A DNA stretch of 64,000 bases from Gaeumannomyces sp. JS-464 (lineage: Eukaryota > Ascomycota > Sordariomycetes > Magnaporthales > Magnaporthaceae). The stretch is from contig NGZR01000001.1 in NCBI GenBank assembly GCA_002197995.1, positions 10,044,001-10,108,000 on the forward strand. Direction: 5' to 3'. Numbering within the stretch: position 1 is the first letter of the stretch; every line of letters starts with the position of its first letter. Below the pieces are notes generated by a model. It was not told the DNA's origin. It ran no database searches and was given only the letters and a program-made list of their open reading frames with translations. The translations under genes were made by a program, and so were the position numbers. This document shows, piece by piece, positions 50,165 to 61,286 of the stretch.

Positions 50165-51373
50165 ATGGCAGCACCCCTGAGAGGCTGCGTCGTCTGGATC
50201 AACGGCCCGCCCGGCGTCGGCAAGCTCACCGTCGCCAGCGAGCTGAGCGACCTGCTCGGCCCGGACACGTGCCCACCCCCGGTCCCCTACAACTGCGACG
50301 GCGAGACCCGCCACCGGCCCGACGAGCCCGCCAGCGCCCGCCGCGCCCGCATGCTGGACCGGATCCTCTGGGCGCGCGAGGCCGCCGACCCGAACTCGCA
50401 CCGGTCCTACTGCGCGCGCTGCCGCGGGGACGGGGCCGGCGGCGGTGGTGGTGGCAGTCCGCCGCCCGCCGCCGAGGAGGACGTCGTCGTCTTCACCGAC
50501 TGGCAGCGCCTCGACACGACCGAGGGGCGGGCCGCGGGCGCCGACTTCCGCGCCGCCGCGCGGCTCAGCGGGCGGCGGTTCCTGGCCGTCTACATGACGT
50601 GCGCGCGCGACGAGCACGTGCGCCGCGCCACCGCGTCGCCGGGCCGGCTCGAGGCGGCGGCGCGGTGGGGGCGGCACGTGGCGGCGGCGCGGGCCGCGGG
50701 CGTGCTGCCTCCGGGCCGGCACCACCGCGGGCCGCTGGTCGTGGATGCCGGGGAGCTTGGGCGGCTGTTCGACGCGCTGGAGAGCAGCAGCCGTGGTGAC
50801 GACGACAACAACGGCAGCAACGCAAACGGGCTGGGGGACAGGCTGCCAGGGTGTGCGGGCATGGATCTCGATGTAACGGCGACGGAGCCGCGCGAGGCGG
50901 CGTGGCTGGTGCTGCAGCGCGTGCGCTGGGAGGCCGTCTTTGGCGCCGACCGCCTGCCGCCGCCCGCATCGTGGCACCACCTGCTGCTCCCGCCGTCGCT
51001 GGACAACCTCGCCCGGCTGCGTGGTCCGCGCCGGACATCATCGTCGCCGCCACGGCAGAGGGTTTTGCCGGCACCCGGCCAGCAGGAGGAGGAGGGAGCA
51101 TCCTCTGCCGCCAGCGTTTTCAGCGCCGCCACCGACACCAGCCGCCTGGTTAGTGCCAACAGCCTGGTCCGGTTCCCCAGCCCGAGCCGCATGGGGTCCC
51201 GCGAGAGCCTCTGGGCCCGGTCGCGGCGTCGCTGGCGCGGCGCCGTCCCCGCGTCCGTCTCGAGGGTGTGGCGGTCCATCGGGCGCGGTCGCGTACAGGA
51301 GGACCTGCCCGCCCCAGGCACGGGAGAGCGCCTGGAGCGTCCCACGACACGGTCCATGATAATCTTGGGCTGA
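50165..51373 (+). CDS. Uncharacterised P-loop NTPase/kinase-like protein
   Basis: Intronless frame of 402 codons, very GC-rich. The N-terminus carries a Walker A motif, VVWINGPPGVGKLTVASELSDLL (starting near residue 9), typical of small-molecule kinases and AAA-type ATPases. Further features are a hydrophobic strand ending in Asp (EDVVVFTDWQRLDTTEG), a strand RFLAVYMTCARDEHVRR as in nucleotide or gluconate kinase folds, and LVVDAG. The last ~110 residues are rich in Ser, Arg and Pro, possibly disordered. The domain order fits AAA_33/gluconate-kinase-like proteins, but no substrate can be inferred. The start follows a run of C and lies in a reasonable context (AAG before ATGG). I do not recognise a named orthologue. 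Confidence 0.8.
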   Translation: MAAPLRGCVVWINGPPGVGKLTVASELSDLLGPDTCPPPVPYNCDGETRHRPDEPASARRARMLDRILWAREAADPNSHRSYCARCRGDGAGGGGGGSPPPAAEEDVVVFTDWQRLDTTEGRAAGADFRAAARLSGRRFLAVYMTCARDEHVRRATASPGRLEAAARWGRHVAAARAAGVLPPGRHHRGPLVVDAGELGRLFDALESSSRGDDDNNGSNANGLGDRLPGCAGMDLDVTATEPREAAWLVLQRVRWEAVFGADRLPPPASWHHLLLPPSLDNLARLRGPRRTSSSPPRQRVLPAPGQQEEEGASSAASVFSAATDTSRLVSANSLVRFPSPSRMGSRESLWARSRRRWRGAVPASVSRVWRSIGRGRVQEDLPAPGTGERLERPTTRSMIILG

Positions 51374-51902
51374 AGGGGACAGAGTAAGCTATGTGAAGAA
51401 CGCATGGCGAGGTAAGCTTAAGAATGTAAAGAGAACGAATGCCCTCATGACCGTAGATATTACATGACTCTATCGCTTTTTTTCCTGACCGGCCCTTTCC
51501 CTGGGCTCATATAAAGAAAGGTGCCTAGGTAGCCTGGTGAACCAAAAGAACAAGGATGCGCAACGTACACAACAGACTGCCACCAGGGATGGGGCACTGT
51601 GACTAAATACCGCATTTCAATGTGATCAGAGAAGAAGTCCGGGGGTTGTGGGACATGAATGAGAACAGAAAACAGTGTCTAGTGGTGTCTGCTGGCCGAG
51701 ACGAGGGGCCGAGAAGAAAGGCAAAAGTGAGAAGAGAGCAAAGAGTGAGACATGGCTGCCGCTGGCTGGTCTTGTTTGTAAGAGGGGTATCTTGAGAGAA
51801 AACCAACGACGCACCGAAGAGGACATGGCCGTGAACCGCACCTCTCTATTCTTCCACCTTGTTTGTTATGCGCTCATCACCATGGAGGGAACGGTCCGTT
51901 GC
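51374..51902. other. Convergent intergenic space
   Basis: About 530 bp between the convergent P-loop gene and NMA111, presumably containing both 3' ends. It holds a TGCCTAGGTA motif at 51522-51531. Nothing else was recognised. Confidence 0.5.
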
Positions 51903-54900
51903 CTAGTTCTTTGCCGGGGCTGTCATCGGGACGTCCTCATCAGCAGCACCAGCGCCGCCGTCTTCTTCCACGGCCACGACGCCATCTGACGGCTCGCCCT
52001 CAATGGGCTTGCCGCCCTCGTACGTCACCCGCCGCCATCCGCACTCCTCTGAGCTGTCCTTGATCCATTCAACTGTAGGGAAGTAGTGCTCGTTCTTCTT
52101 CATGGTCACCACCCACGGGACGCTGTCAAAGGTGACGGCCTTGAGACGGAAGTCTAGACAGCCATAACAAGTCAGTTATTGAGCAATCGACAGACAGGGC
52201 GAATGGACTCGGGTCAAGACTCACATGTGTTGTCGGGGATGGCGGTCACGGCAGCAAGGAAGCTCTTGAGGTCGGGCGTCGACTCTCCGTTGACATGGGT
52301 TATGAAGTTTGTGGGGGCCAGACCATACTGATACGAGGGTGAGCCCCTGGTCCTGGCCGAAACGTAGACTTCGCTGAACAGCTTGCTGATCTGCTGCCTC
52401 ACGGCGTGGTGGGGCGGTGGAAGATGGCGCCACAGAAGGACACGGCGTGGTCCGTCTCGACGTCGTCGGCAGCGACGGTGGGCAGGCGCAGCTGCACCTC
52501 GCGGCACTCACGCACGATGACGGCGTCGAGGAAGTCGTTGGAGTACATGACATCGAGCTCTGAGATGCGCGTGATGAGCTTGCCGTTGAGGGTCAGCAAG
52601 ATGTCGCCCTCGAGCAGCGACGCGGCGCCGTCGCCGTGGTCCTGGTCGCGCTCAAAGGTGCGCTTGGTCACCATGAACAGCTGGTGGTGCGCCGTGTTGG
52701 CGACCGAGACCTTCTGGATCCAGTCCTCGGAAACACCCATAATGCGCGCCTGAGACATTTGGATGGATCGGAACTCGACCGAGAGCATGCGCAGCTTGGG
52801 CACGACGCCGGCCTGGATCTGCTGGACCACGGGCAGCAGCGTCGGCGTGGCCAGGCCGAGGTGGACTCCTCGTCGCGGTGCGTCGACGGCGACCGCTCGC
52901 CGAGGTACGTCAGCCACAGCGCCTGCACGGTGCCGTCGGGCGCAACCAGCACGCCGCTGCCGCACTGGCCGCTGAGGTTGGTGTCAACCGTGATGGCGTC
53001 GACGTTGACGGCGCGGTAGCGAGGCGCGCCCGAGTTGGCAGGGATGGCGACGGCAAAGATCTCGGTCACAGTGGTGGCGGCGTGGACGACGCGGCCGATG
53101 CGGTTGTAGCCGATAAAGTAGGTCGACGCGCCCTGCGTGATCTCCTCGGAGCTTAGCCGGGCACTCTGGACGGGGGCGTCGACCAGGCTCGGGTCATACT
53201 GGATGACGGCGTAGTTCTGCAGCGGGTGCAGGAAGACGACCTTGCCCTCGACGACGATGGACTCGCCGATGGTGATGGAGATGTCGCACAGGTCGTAGGG
53301 CACGATGGCGCGCGAGATGACGACCAGGCCCTTGGCGGCGTCGACGACGAGCCCCATGCCCCACTTGCGGTTCTTGGGGAAGCCGTCGAGCTTCATGGGC
53401 ATGGTGCAGGTGACATGCACGAAGCTGCGCACCAGCTCAGCCACGGCCGGGTGCGACGTGTGCTCGAGCTGGATGAAGCTGGCCTTGCGCGGCACCGGCG
53501 GCACGGCGGGCAGCGGGTCGGCGATGTCGGAGAAGTCCCACAGGCCCGTGGCGTCGTTGCGCACGGCCAGCTTCATCTTGGACGACCAGTGGCGGTCGAC
53601 GTAGATGATGGACGTGTTGAGCGTGTGCAGGTCGCGCAGGTGTTTGTACGTCACCACGATGCGCGCCTTGTCCGGGATCGCCTTGACCACGTCGATGAAG
53701 GTCTCGAGGTCCGGCACCTTCTTCTGGTCCACCGTCTGCACGATCCAGCCGTTGTCGCTGCTGTCGAACCGGAACGAGCCCGTGGCCTCGCACACGTACA
53801 CGCCCTTGCACGCCACGCCGTACAGCCGCGCCTGCTGGTACGACAGGCTGTGGAAACTGCCGCCCGCCACCGACACGAACCGGTCCGGCGTGATCTTGTG
53901 CAGGTCGCCCACCGAGATCTCCACCTCGACGTCCTCGCCGCCGCGCTGCAGCAGCAGCTTGACCGGCTGGCCCACGCTCGAGTCGAGGATATCGTCCAGC
54001 CGGATGAACTGCGTGATGAGCTCGCCGTTGACCTTGATCAACACGTCACCCTCCTCGATCTTCTTGTGCGACGGCCCGTCGGGTAGCACGATCTCGGCCA
54101 CGAGCATGTTGGTCTCCTTGGGGAACGCCTCGCGCATCTTCGCCTCCCACTCGGGTGCCAGGCCCAGTCTGCGGCACTCGTCGAACGGCTTGAGTAGGAA
54201 CTGGCACTGGATATCGCCGCGAGTGATCGGGTTGCCCTCCTGCAGGCACTTGAGCGCCCGCAGCGGCCGGTCCAGCGGCAAGAAGTAGTCGGTCGCAGCG
54301 CCGTCAGCTCTGCCTCCCGCCTGTAGCGCCACGGCGTAGCCGTCGATGTTCACCACGGGGCTGCCCGAACTGCCACCACTGGCCGCCGCGCTGGCCTGGT
54401 AGTAGCATGTGTTAAAGTCGCTGTAGCCTTCGCCGTACTCGGGTGCGTTGCGGTCGAGACGGCTGATGACGCCCGACAGAATGCTGAGCTTCTCTCCGGC
54501 ATCGTTGCCGACAACACGGATCTCGACACCCACTGGAGGTTCGGTCAAATGTCAGCACTTCATGTACCCACCGCTGGAGGGGTTACGGGGGCCATGGCGG
54601 TGGCTGTCCGTACCTTTAGCCAGGTCTGGACGCAGTGGCAGCGCCGCCACGGGCATGTACTTGATGGCTTTGGGGTCAAACTTGAGGATTCCAAAGTCGT
54701 GGACAGGGTCGCGGTAGACGGGGTATGCGTCGACCTCCTCGTGGTTGTCGAAGATGACGTAGCCCCAGAAGGGCCCGGAGCCGACGACGTGGCGGTTGGT
54801 CAGGATGTAGCCCCTCTCGGCGTCGACGACAAAGCCCGTGGCCTCGCTCGTCAGGGCGGCGTCGGTGTCGAAGGAGCACGTCATGCAGAAGCGGATCGAG

Positions 54901-55139
54901 ACGACGTTGCGGACAACGGTCTGGATCGTCTCCTGCCACTCGGCAGTGTCGGGCCCGACGGCGGGCAGGAGGGACAGCGGCAGGTCCTCGTCGGCGCCGT
55001 CCTCGAAGTCATCCTCCTCGGGGGTGTTGTCGCCGGCCGACTGCTTGCCGTTGACGGAGCGCTGGTGCTTCGGGGGGCGGTCGTCGAGGGCGCCGCTCGG
55101 TTTCCTTTTGGTGCGCTGCGAGAGGGCAGCGCCGTTCAT
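51903..55139 (-). CDS. NMA111: Nuclear HtrA-type serine protease Nma111, two frame breaks
   Basis: Pro-apoptotic nuclear serine protease with duplicated trypsin-like and PDZ modules. On the minus strand, exons are 55139-54614, 54532-52225 and 52153-51903. The start [13 protein letters not shown] (basic, nuclear-localisation-like) fits the family; an in-frame ATG at 55391 would add 84 residues. The first protease domain shows [18 protein letters not shown] (catalytic His), [15 protein letters not shown] (Asp) and [19 protein letters not shown] (Ser). PDZ-like parts ([14 protein letters not shown]) and a degenerate second half follow. Two one-base deficits are inferred: near 52866 (before [19 protein letters not shown]) and in the GGGG run 52411-52414 (before [19 protein letters not shown]). 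Exon sum 3085 plus two is 3087 nt, 1028 residues, the usual length. Confidence 0.92.
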
Positions 55140-56574
55140 GGTGGGCGAGCTGGAAGAGGACGAGGAGTGGTGGGAGAATGTGGTCGAGCTTGCGCCAGAC
55201 GAGAAGCGCACCAAGCTGTTTCTGTTGCGTACGGCTAGCGCGACGACGGGCAGCCGGGAACCGGACGGACTGCCAATGCACGGCCGACCGAGGAAGGGAG
55301 CACGGAGCGAGGCAGGACGGGAATGGGAGCTGGCAATGGAGCTAATATTTGCGAGACTTGTGCTCAGCCTTGACAGCGAGGCTCTCTGCATAAATGACCG
55401 CCCCCGACAAGCACCATGCGAACCAAGATGCTCACAAAGAGTGAACGGGAAGGAGCGTCTCCCCCGGAGTGCCGGAGTCCTGGAGAATCAATGCGATGTG
55501 TGCAGCCTTGCTAAAGCAGAATCCGTCGGCCTTGTCTCCGGAAGGCCAGCGCTCTTTGTCGCGGCGGCTGGCCGCAGCTCAAAACCAGCCAAGCAATGGA
55601 GCGTCCCAAAAAAGTCGGAGCGGAGTCACGTGCCAGGCGGGCGGTCTCCCTTATTCTGCCGCGCTCCACACGTCACGTTTGCTAGCGGCGGTACAGAACG
55701 AAGCAGCACATCCGATTCGACCATGATGAAGTCATCATGGGACCCTTTCCAGCGCGGGAATTCCTAATCCTTGCCACTTCAATGGTGTATTGCCTGTTGA
55801 CAGCGGCGCTTTGCAGCCGCAAGTACCAGCGGCAGAGTTCAATCACGTGACAGGGTTGTGCGCAAGCAGTTCATCGCTCTATCCTTGACGAAAAGGGGAA
55901 AAAAAGGGAGGGAAAAAAAGAGGTTGGAAGAATGGAAAGAAATGGGAAAGAAAGTAAAAGGAAAAAGAAAGGACAACGGAAAAATTGGACAATAGGGGTT
56001 CCAATTTGGTTGATTCGGAACTGCTTACGACCCGAGCACCGTGGCCGGCACGCACACAGTCATCTCGTAAAATGCTAATATTTCCGTCGCACTAACAAAA
56101 ACACGCAGCCCGATTCCCTCGATGCAAACGCCTGACCACAACAGACAAACTGCCCACCCCGACCAACATCAACGGCCGCGATACGAGCTCAACCCCATAT
56201 CCCAAAAGTCTAAAGCAAAAGGATCCGAGACAAACATAGAATGCTCGTCGGACACCTGAGCGGTCCCTGTTGCTCCTACGGCGAAACAAACACCCAACGA
56301 AAGAAATAACGACAAACCACAGAAACCCCAAAGCTCCAACCAACAAAGTAAACGCTAGAACAACAAGCCGGAAAAAGGACGACGGCAATTATTGGCAGGG
56401 CGACAGGAAAGAAGAAAGAAAAAAAAAAGTACGAGTGCATGCTGACCCTGCGCAAGCAGAGAGACATGGCAAACATGGTCTAGAAGCGAAAAAAGAATGG
56501 CGGCACGGCCCGAAGAGATGCATCATCCGGCCGGCCCAATCATCTCTGCACCGAAAACGACGCACAGCCAGCTT
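55140..56574. other. Intergenic region upstream of NMA111
   Basis: About 1.4 kb. Bases 55140-55391 are open in frame with NMA111 and may be coding (see findings). The rest carries A-rich tracts around 55890-55985 and a sequence at 55981-56022 resembling one near 43531. The end holds the 3' flank of the minus-strand gene that stops at 56575. No other gene recognised. Confidence 0.5.
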
Positions 56575-57364
56575 TCACACCAGCTCAAAGTCGTCGTCGT
56601 CGTCGTCGTCGTCGATGCCGCCACCGCCTCCGACGCCGCTCGCCGACTTACGCAGGTCACTCCTCGCCTTGCGGCCCTTGAGAAGGTCTCCGTTGGCGTC
56701 GAGGATCTCGTACTCCTTCTCGACCAGCTTCTCCGTCGTCCGGGTGTTGGCCTTGACGAACGTCTCGAGCGTCACGGGCCTCGACGGCGTGTCCGAGGCG
56801 TCAAAGCTGTAGAGCACGCCGTCCATCGAGTGGAAGCCCCACGAGGCCAGGCCGCCGCCGCCGCCGCCCTCCTTACGGGCCGCCGGCACGAGCAGGTCGA
56901 TGATGGACCGCGATGCCTCCGGATCCTCGATCTCGCCCCTCGCCCCGGTCCTGCCGCTCGGACGACCGTTGGCAGCCCTGAAGATTGTGGGCTGCGGTCG
57001 CGTGATCTTCATGGTGTTGGTGTTCTTCTTCCAGTGGGAGTCGTGGACGCTAGTGCGGCAGAGAGGAGGGATCGTCAGTCTACGGTCGAGGAGAGCACAC
57101 ACGCGCACACACACCGTCGCGAGGGAATAGCGGGCAAATGACTCACTAGTCACTGTTCTTCTTGATCGGCCTGCTCTTGGAGAGCAGGACCTCGGGCGTC
57201 TCGGAATCCAGAGCCTCTCCAGTGAAGTGGTTCCACTTGAGTCCAGCGGCGGGCCTGTGGCCATGCGCCCACTTCTCGCGCGAGTCCTTGCCGCGCTTCC
57301 ACCCCTTGTGCGCGCTGCGGAGATCACGCTCGAACTGGGCGGGGGTCTCGATCGTGGCAGCCAT
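56575..57364 (-). CDS. Conserved-looking small protein with acidic tail, function unknown
   Basis: Two exons on the minus strand, 57364-57147 and 57049-56575, join as KKNSD-Y-VHDSHWKKN with GTGAGT donor and CACTAG acceptor. The sum is 693 nt, 230 residues. The N-terminus (TPAQFERDLRSAHKGWKRG) is basic. The middle has SRSIIDLLVPAARKEG, a Gly run and GFHSMDGVLYSFDASDTPS. Then come VTLETFVKANTRTTEKLVEKEYEILD and a C-terminus of eight consecutive Asp followed by FELV, encoded by a GAC repeat. No membrane segment or signal peptide is visible. I do not recognise the family. The clean splice, codon use and charge patterning support a real gene; a nucleic-acid- or chromatin-related role would be speculation. 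Confidence 0.75.
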
Positions 57365-60300
57365 GGTGGTTATGCTCAGCCGGTGCAAGTGCCCGGGGGT
57401 GTCAATGGTGTTGTTCCTTTTTTTAGGTGGTGGTGGTGGTGTTGTTGTTGTTGTTGCTGTTACGCAGACCTGTTGCAGCCGAGATGGTCTGGGACGCCAG
57501 GCGAAGAGGGTGATGCCTATATGTACAATCCCGTCTTCTTTGTCCGAGATGGTCGCCTTTGACGAGGGAGGCGGTCGGGTCTTGTGGCCAGTGAAGGCGA
57601 GAGATACAATCTAATAATGGAGGGAATGCAGGTTCAAGAAACAGGGAATATTAAGGATTACAAGTTGCTTGAACAAAAAAAGAAGTTCCAGGTTATGGAT
57701 TGCGGCAGAGGGGAGAGACGGAAGAGCCTCGGGGGCGTGGGCTATATGGGTGCGACGAGAGCTGCTTGGGTGACCTGGATGACTGATACTCTGGGGAAGC
57801 ACTGCTTGGAATGAGCTGGAATGAGCGACCGGCGAGTCACCCGGAAGTAGCAGCGCAGAAAAGAAAGAGCAATGCGAAATGCAAAAGCGATGGCGTTGTG
57901 TAATCAGACTGGAGCCCCTTTGTTCTCTTATTGCGCAGCGAGAGACGAGATGGGAAAGGGCCAGACGGGGTTGGCCGTGTGACTCAAGGACCGGGAGTGA
58001 TGCTCAGAAGCAGATGCGGTTTGCCAGGACCCCTGGCGCGCGGGCGGGCGCGAGGAGAGCTCTGGCGGAGATAAGGAGTGCGATAACGACGGGTCAGGCT
58101 AGCTCGGCACCAGGGTGACAAGCCAGATGCAAGCGCGCGTAGGTTTGTGACAGAATAAAATAATGAGTATGTATGATCTAGATGCAAATGCCAAAGGGAG
58201 AGAAAAAAAAATCCGCTAGCAGCCAGAGTCACCGACACACTTGATGGCTTCTGTTTATATACGGGTTCTTTGGGTTGGGTTGGGAGCAATGTGGGAGGGA
58301 GATGGAAGGGGAGAAAGACCAGGGAGATCACAAGGAGGAGACGGAGGTCATTATCAATACAACATGGATGGGATCACGGCATAGCTGGGAAGGCCTCCCG
58401 GGGCGCCCGCGCAACTCCACTGAGCACCGGACCTCGGGGCGCGTCGGCACAGCCAGTCAGTCAGCCAGTCCCTTCCCTCCCGACAGTGTGAGCATGATGC
58501 CGACGGGAACCTTGGAGCGTGCAAGTGTACTTTCAGCACCTTTATCTTATCATAGGACCAACAAGTCCCCCCTTCTCCTCGTCCACTCACTCGTCCGTCG
58601 GGACCCAGTTTCCTGGCGCGCACGCAACGGGATGACGGCGATAAGGCTTTGTGGGGTGTGCGTGATGAGATGATGGGCTTGGAAGCAGGCGCGGTGGTGT
58701 GCCTGGTGATACTGTCTCGTCGTGCAATGCTTGTATTGGGGGAGGGCGTGTGGGTGTGACATGGGGTGTGTGTGATGTGCATGGTCGGGCGGACGGGAGT
58801 GTGTGTGACCAACAAGGTGTGTGCCTTTTCTGGGGGGAAAGCAAACGGGGGTGGAGGATGAGGGAGTCTAACTTGAAGCAGGTAAGCCCGGGGGATGCAA
58901 AGGCGACCCATCAGAGGACCCGGCAGGCAAGGAAGAGGCCTGGCGAAGCTCTCGCGGTTGCGCCTGGAGATTGCCGTATCGGGACATTCAGGGAACCACC
59001 TGGTCGCAGAAGCAGGGTGGCGCCGCTTCGCAATCAGCAGCGCAGACAGCCGAGTTGCCAAATGAGATTGCGCGAGCAGAAAGCGTGCTGAGGAAGCGAT
59101 AGCTTTTGGATTCAGTGGACCCCTTCTACATACACGCTTGCTATCCATCCAGGTTCCAAATGGGTGCCAGGGATGCGGGCCCGTGCCACTATTCGCGCCA
59201 TCCCATTTGTCGCTTGGACCCATGCAATGGACGAAAGCGGTGCAGCCTGGACGAAGAGGAGCGGTTCCGTCATAGGAGGCTGCCTGTTTTGCGCAGCTGC
59301 CCGGTCCCGGTCTATTGGTTGTTACTCGCAAACGAGCACAAAGGGCTGGCTGGGCGAAGGCGTTTCTTCGCTTCCAGCTTCCATCATGCGGCCAGCTGGG
59401 CCAGCTTGGGGAAGCAAGGCGCGCACACAGTGCATGTCCGAGACATCGTTATGTGCGTTTGCATGTTCCCAGGCCCACCAACCGCTCCAGGCATCCAGGC
59501 GGTTGGCCACTTTTTACACCTGCCCAAACACACCCAGGCTCCCAGGTACAATAAACAAGACAAGGCAGAGAGCCCCAAGTTGATCAAGTTCCACGACTGT
59601 GCCTGTGAATCTTCTACATCAAGACACGCGCGCACGAGAGACCCAACTTGCAGCCAGAACCCCGCCTTTGCTACCACCTGTGCACCCTCTGCAAGACACA
59701 GGCTGCATGCCATCGGGAGTGTGAGGACACGAAAACGATCGGGTTTCTCTCTCGGGGCTAAGTTGCTGATGCATCTCTGGTGCTTTGCGTTCTTGAATCT
59801 TGTCGGGAAGCCTCCTCTCTGCCCCAACCAAGAACGGGCAGGTCATGCGTGCAGCGATTTGCTACGTATGCTGGGGCCAACACCAGCACCGTGCGCAGGC
59901 ATTTCATTGCGAGTTTCAAAACCAACGCCGGCAGGACACTGGCTTAGAACTCAGGTCTTTGAGGGAACCTAAAACGTGCGCTGTCATAACGGAAACGGGC
60001 GCCGGTTCCTGCACGTTTTGTCCCCATGAGTATGCTAGGGCGACACCAACCTCACCGAGCCCCCGACTTGCATAGTAATGTTCATGATGACGACGCCTTC
60101 TCACTGCGCCTCTAAAGGATCTAATAAACTGACTGGTCTCAATTTGGCAATAACATCAAGTGGAATACAATCTTGCATTCTCCAGGAGAGCCAATTTGTT
60201 GCTGGGGCTATTCCGGTGCCAGGCGAGAGCCGATTCATTTTGTTGGCACTGCTATTGATAGTACCTAGTCTAGTCTAATTCATGCCAACGCAGCGTAGCA

Positions 60301-61286
60301 GCTTTCAAAATAAGGTTACGGACGTCATTCTAGGGTCGACAACGCCGCCATGCTCTTGCGCAGCTGGCGCAGCGAGTTCATGCGGGCTAAACACAGCCAG
60401 CCAACTCCCATCAGCTAGAAAAATACCTAGGGACCTCGGTTGACCAAGCTGACGTTGGGCGAATCCCTCTCAGCTGGTGCCTCAGCAAATCCTCCCCAAT
60501 CTGCTCTGTCCCCTCGCTCTGGAAAATGCAGTACTGTTGCTGACCATGCACCCACCCCCAAAATGTGAATATATGGGTGGCGGACACATGGGAGGCGCCC
60601 GCGGTGACAGGTGATGTGAAATGCGCGTCATCAAGGGCGGCACCGAAACCCGGCAGCAAGATCTCTGGTGACGTATTTCTGGCTCTTGGGGAAAGCAATG
60701 CGCGTGCTAGGCGCCGAATGACAAAAAGAAACAATGAAGCCTCTCCCAATCGCGGCTGTTGAAAGCGGCGCGTGGGCGGCCACATGCCAGCCAGCGGAGC
60801 CTTCTGGAATCCACCCAGCAAAACCACACACCACTTGACCATGTGCGCCGGTCCTGGCATCCGGTGAGCTCCGGGAGTAGACACCGGCGTGGCAATATTT
60901 TGGTGATCTCTCTGGGGCAGAATCAATCGTGTCAAAATTTGGAATCACAAGGCAGTGTGGTTCGCATCCTCATTTCATCACCTGGGAACATGTGATGTCA
61001 TAGGTGCTCCCTTTTATCTTATCAAAGCAGACGATAACAAGTGCTAATCACCACGTGACTACGCTTCCCGTCAGTGCGAATTGCTTGAGTGACATCGCGA
61101 CGACGCGAGGCCGGCCTCAAAGCTCCGCAAACAGGCCGAAGGATAGCTAGGTATTTCCCAACACCAACTACATGCCCTAGTCTCCCGACCCAAAGCCCAC
61201 CTCGGGAGTGCCATCGACTCTTTATCGAGAAGGCTTGCCGTGAAGACATAACGACACCTCCCGCGCCCCGAACAGCTAAAACAAAA
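57365..61286. other. Intergenic region between divergent genes
   Basis: About 3.9 kb between the minus-strand small gene and BUD13, so it should contain two divergent promoters. The sequence near 57420-57460 has GGT/GTT trinucleotide repeats. A short GGGTT tract lies near 58269-58282 and a TACCTAGGGA motif at 60424-60433. Several open frames of up to 325 codons (for example 58354-59331 minus) were examined. They show no motif, no plausible splice pattern and unlikely composition, so no gene is called. Confidence 0.5.

Noticed and set aside
58354..59331. 325-codon open frame on the minus strand
   Set aside because: Low-information sequence with Pro/His/Thr repeats from GTGTGT-like DNA and no recognisable domain. 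Treated as a chance frame.
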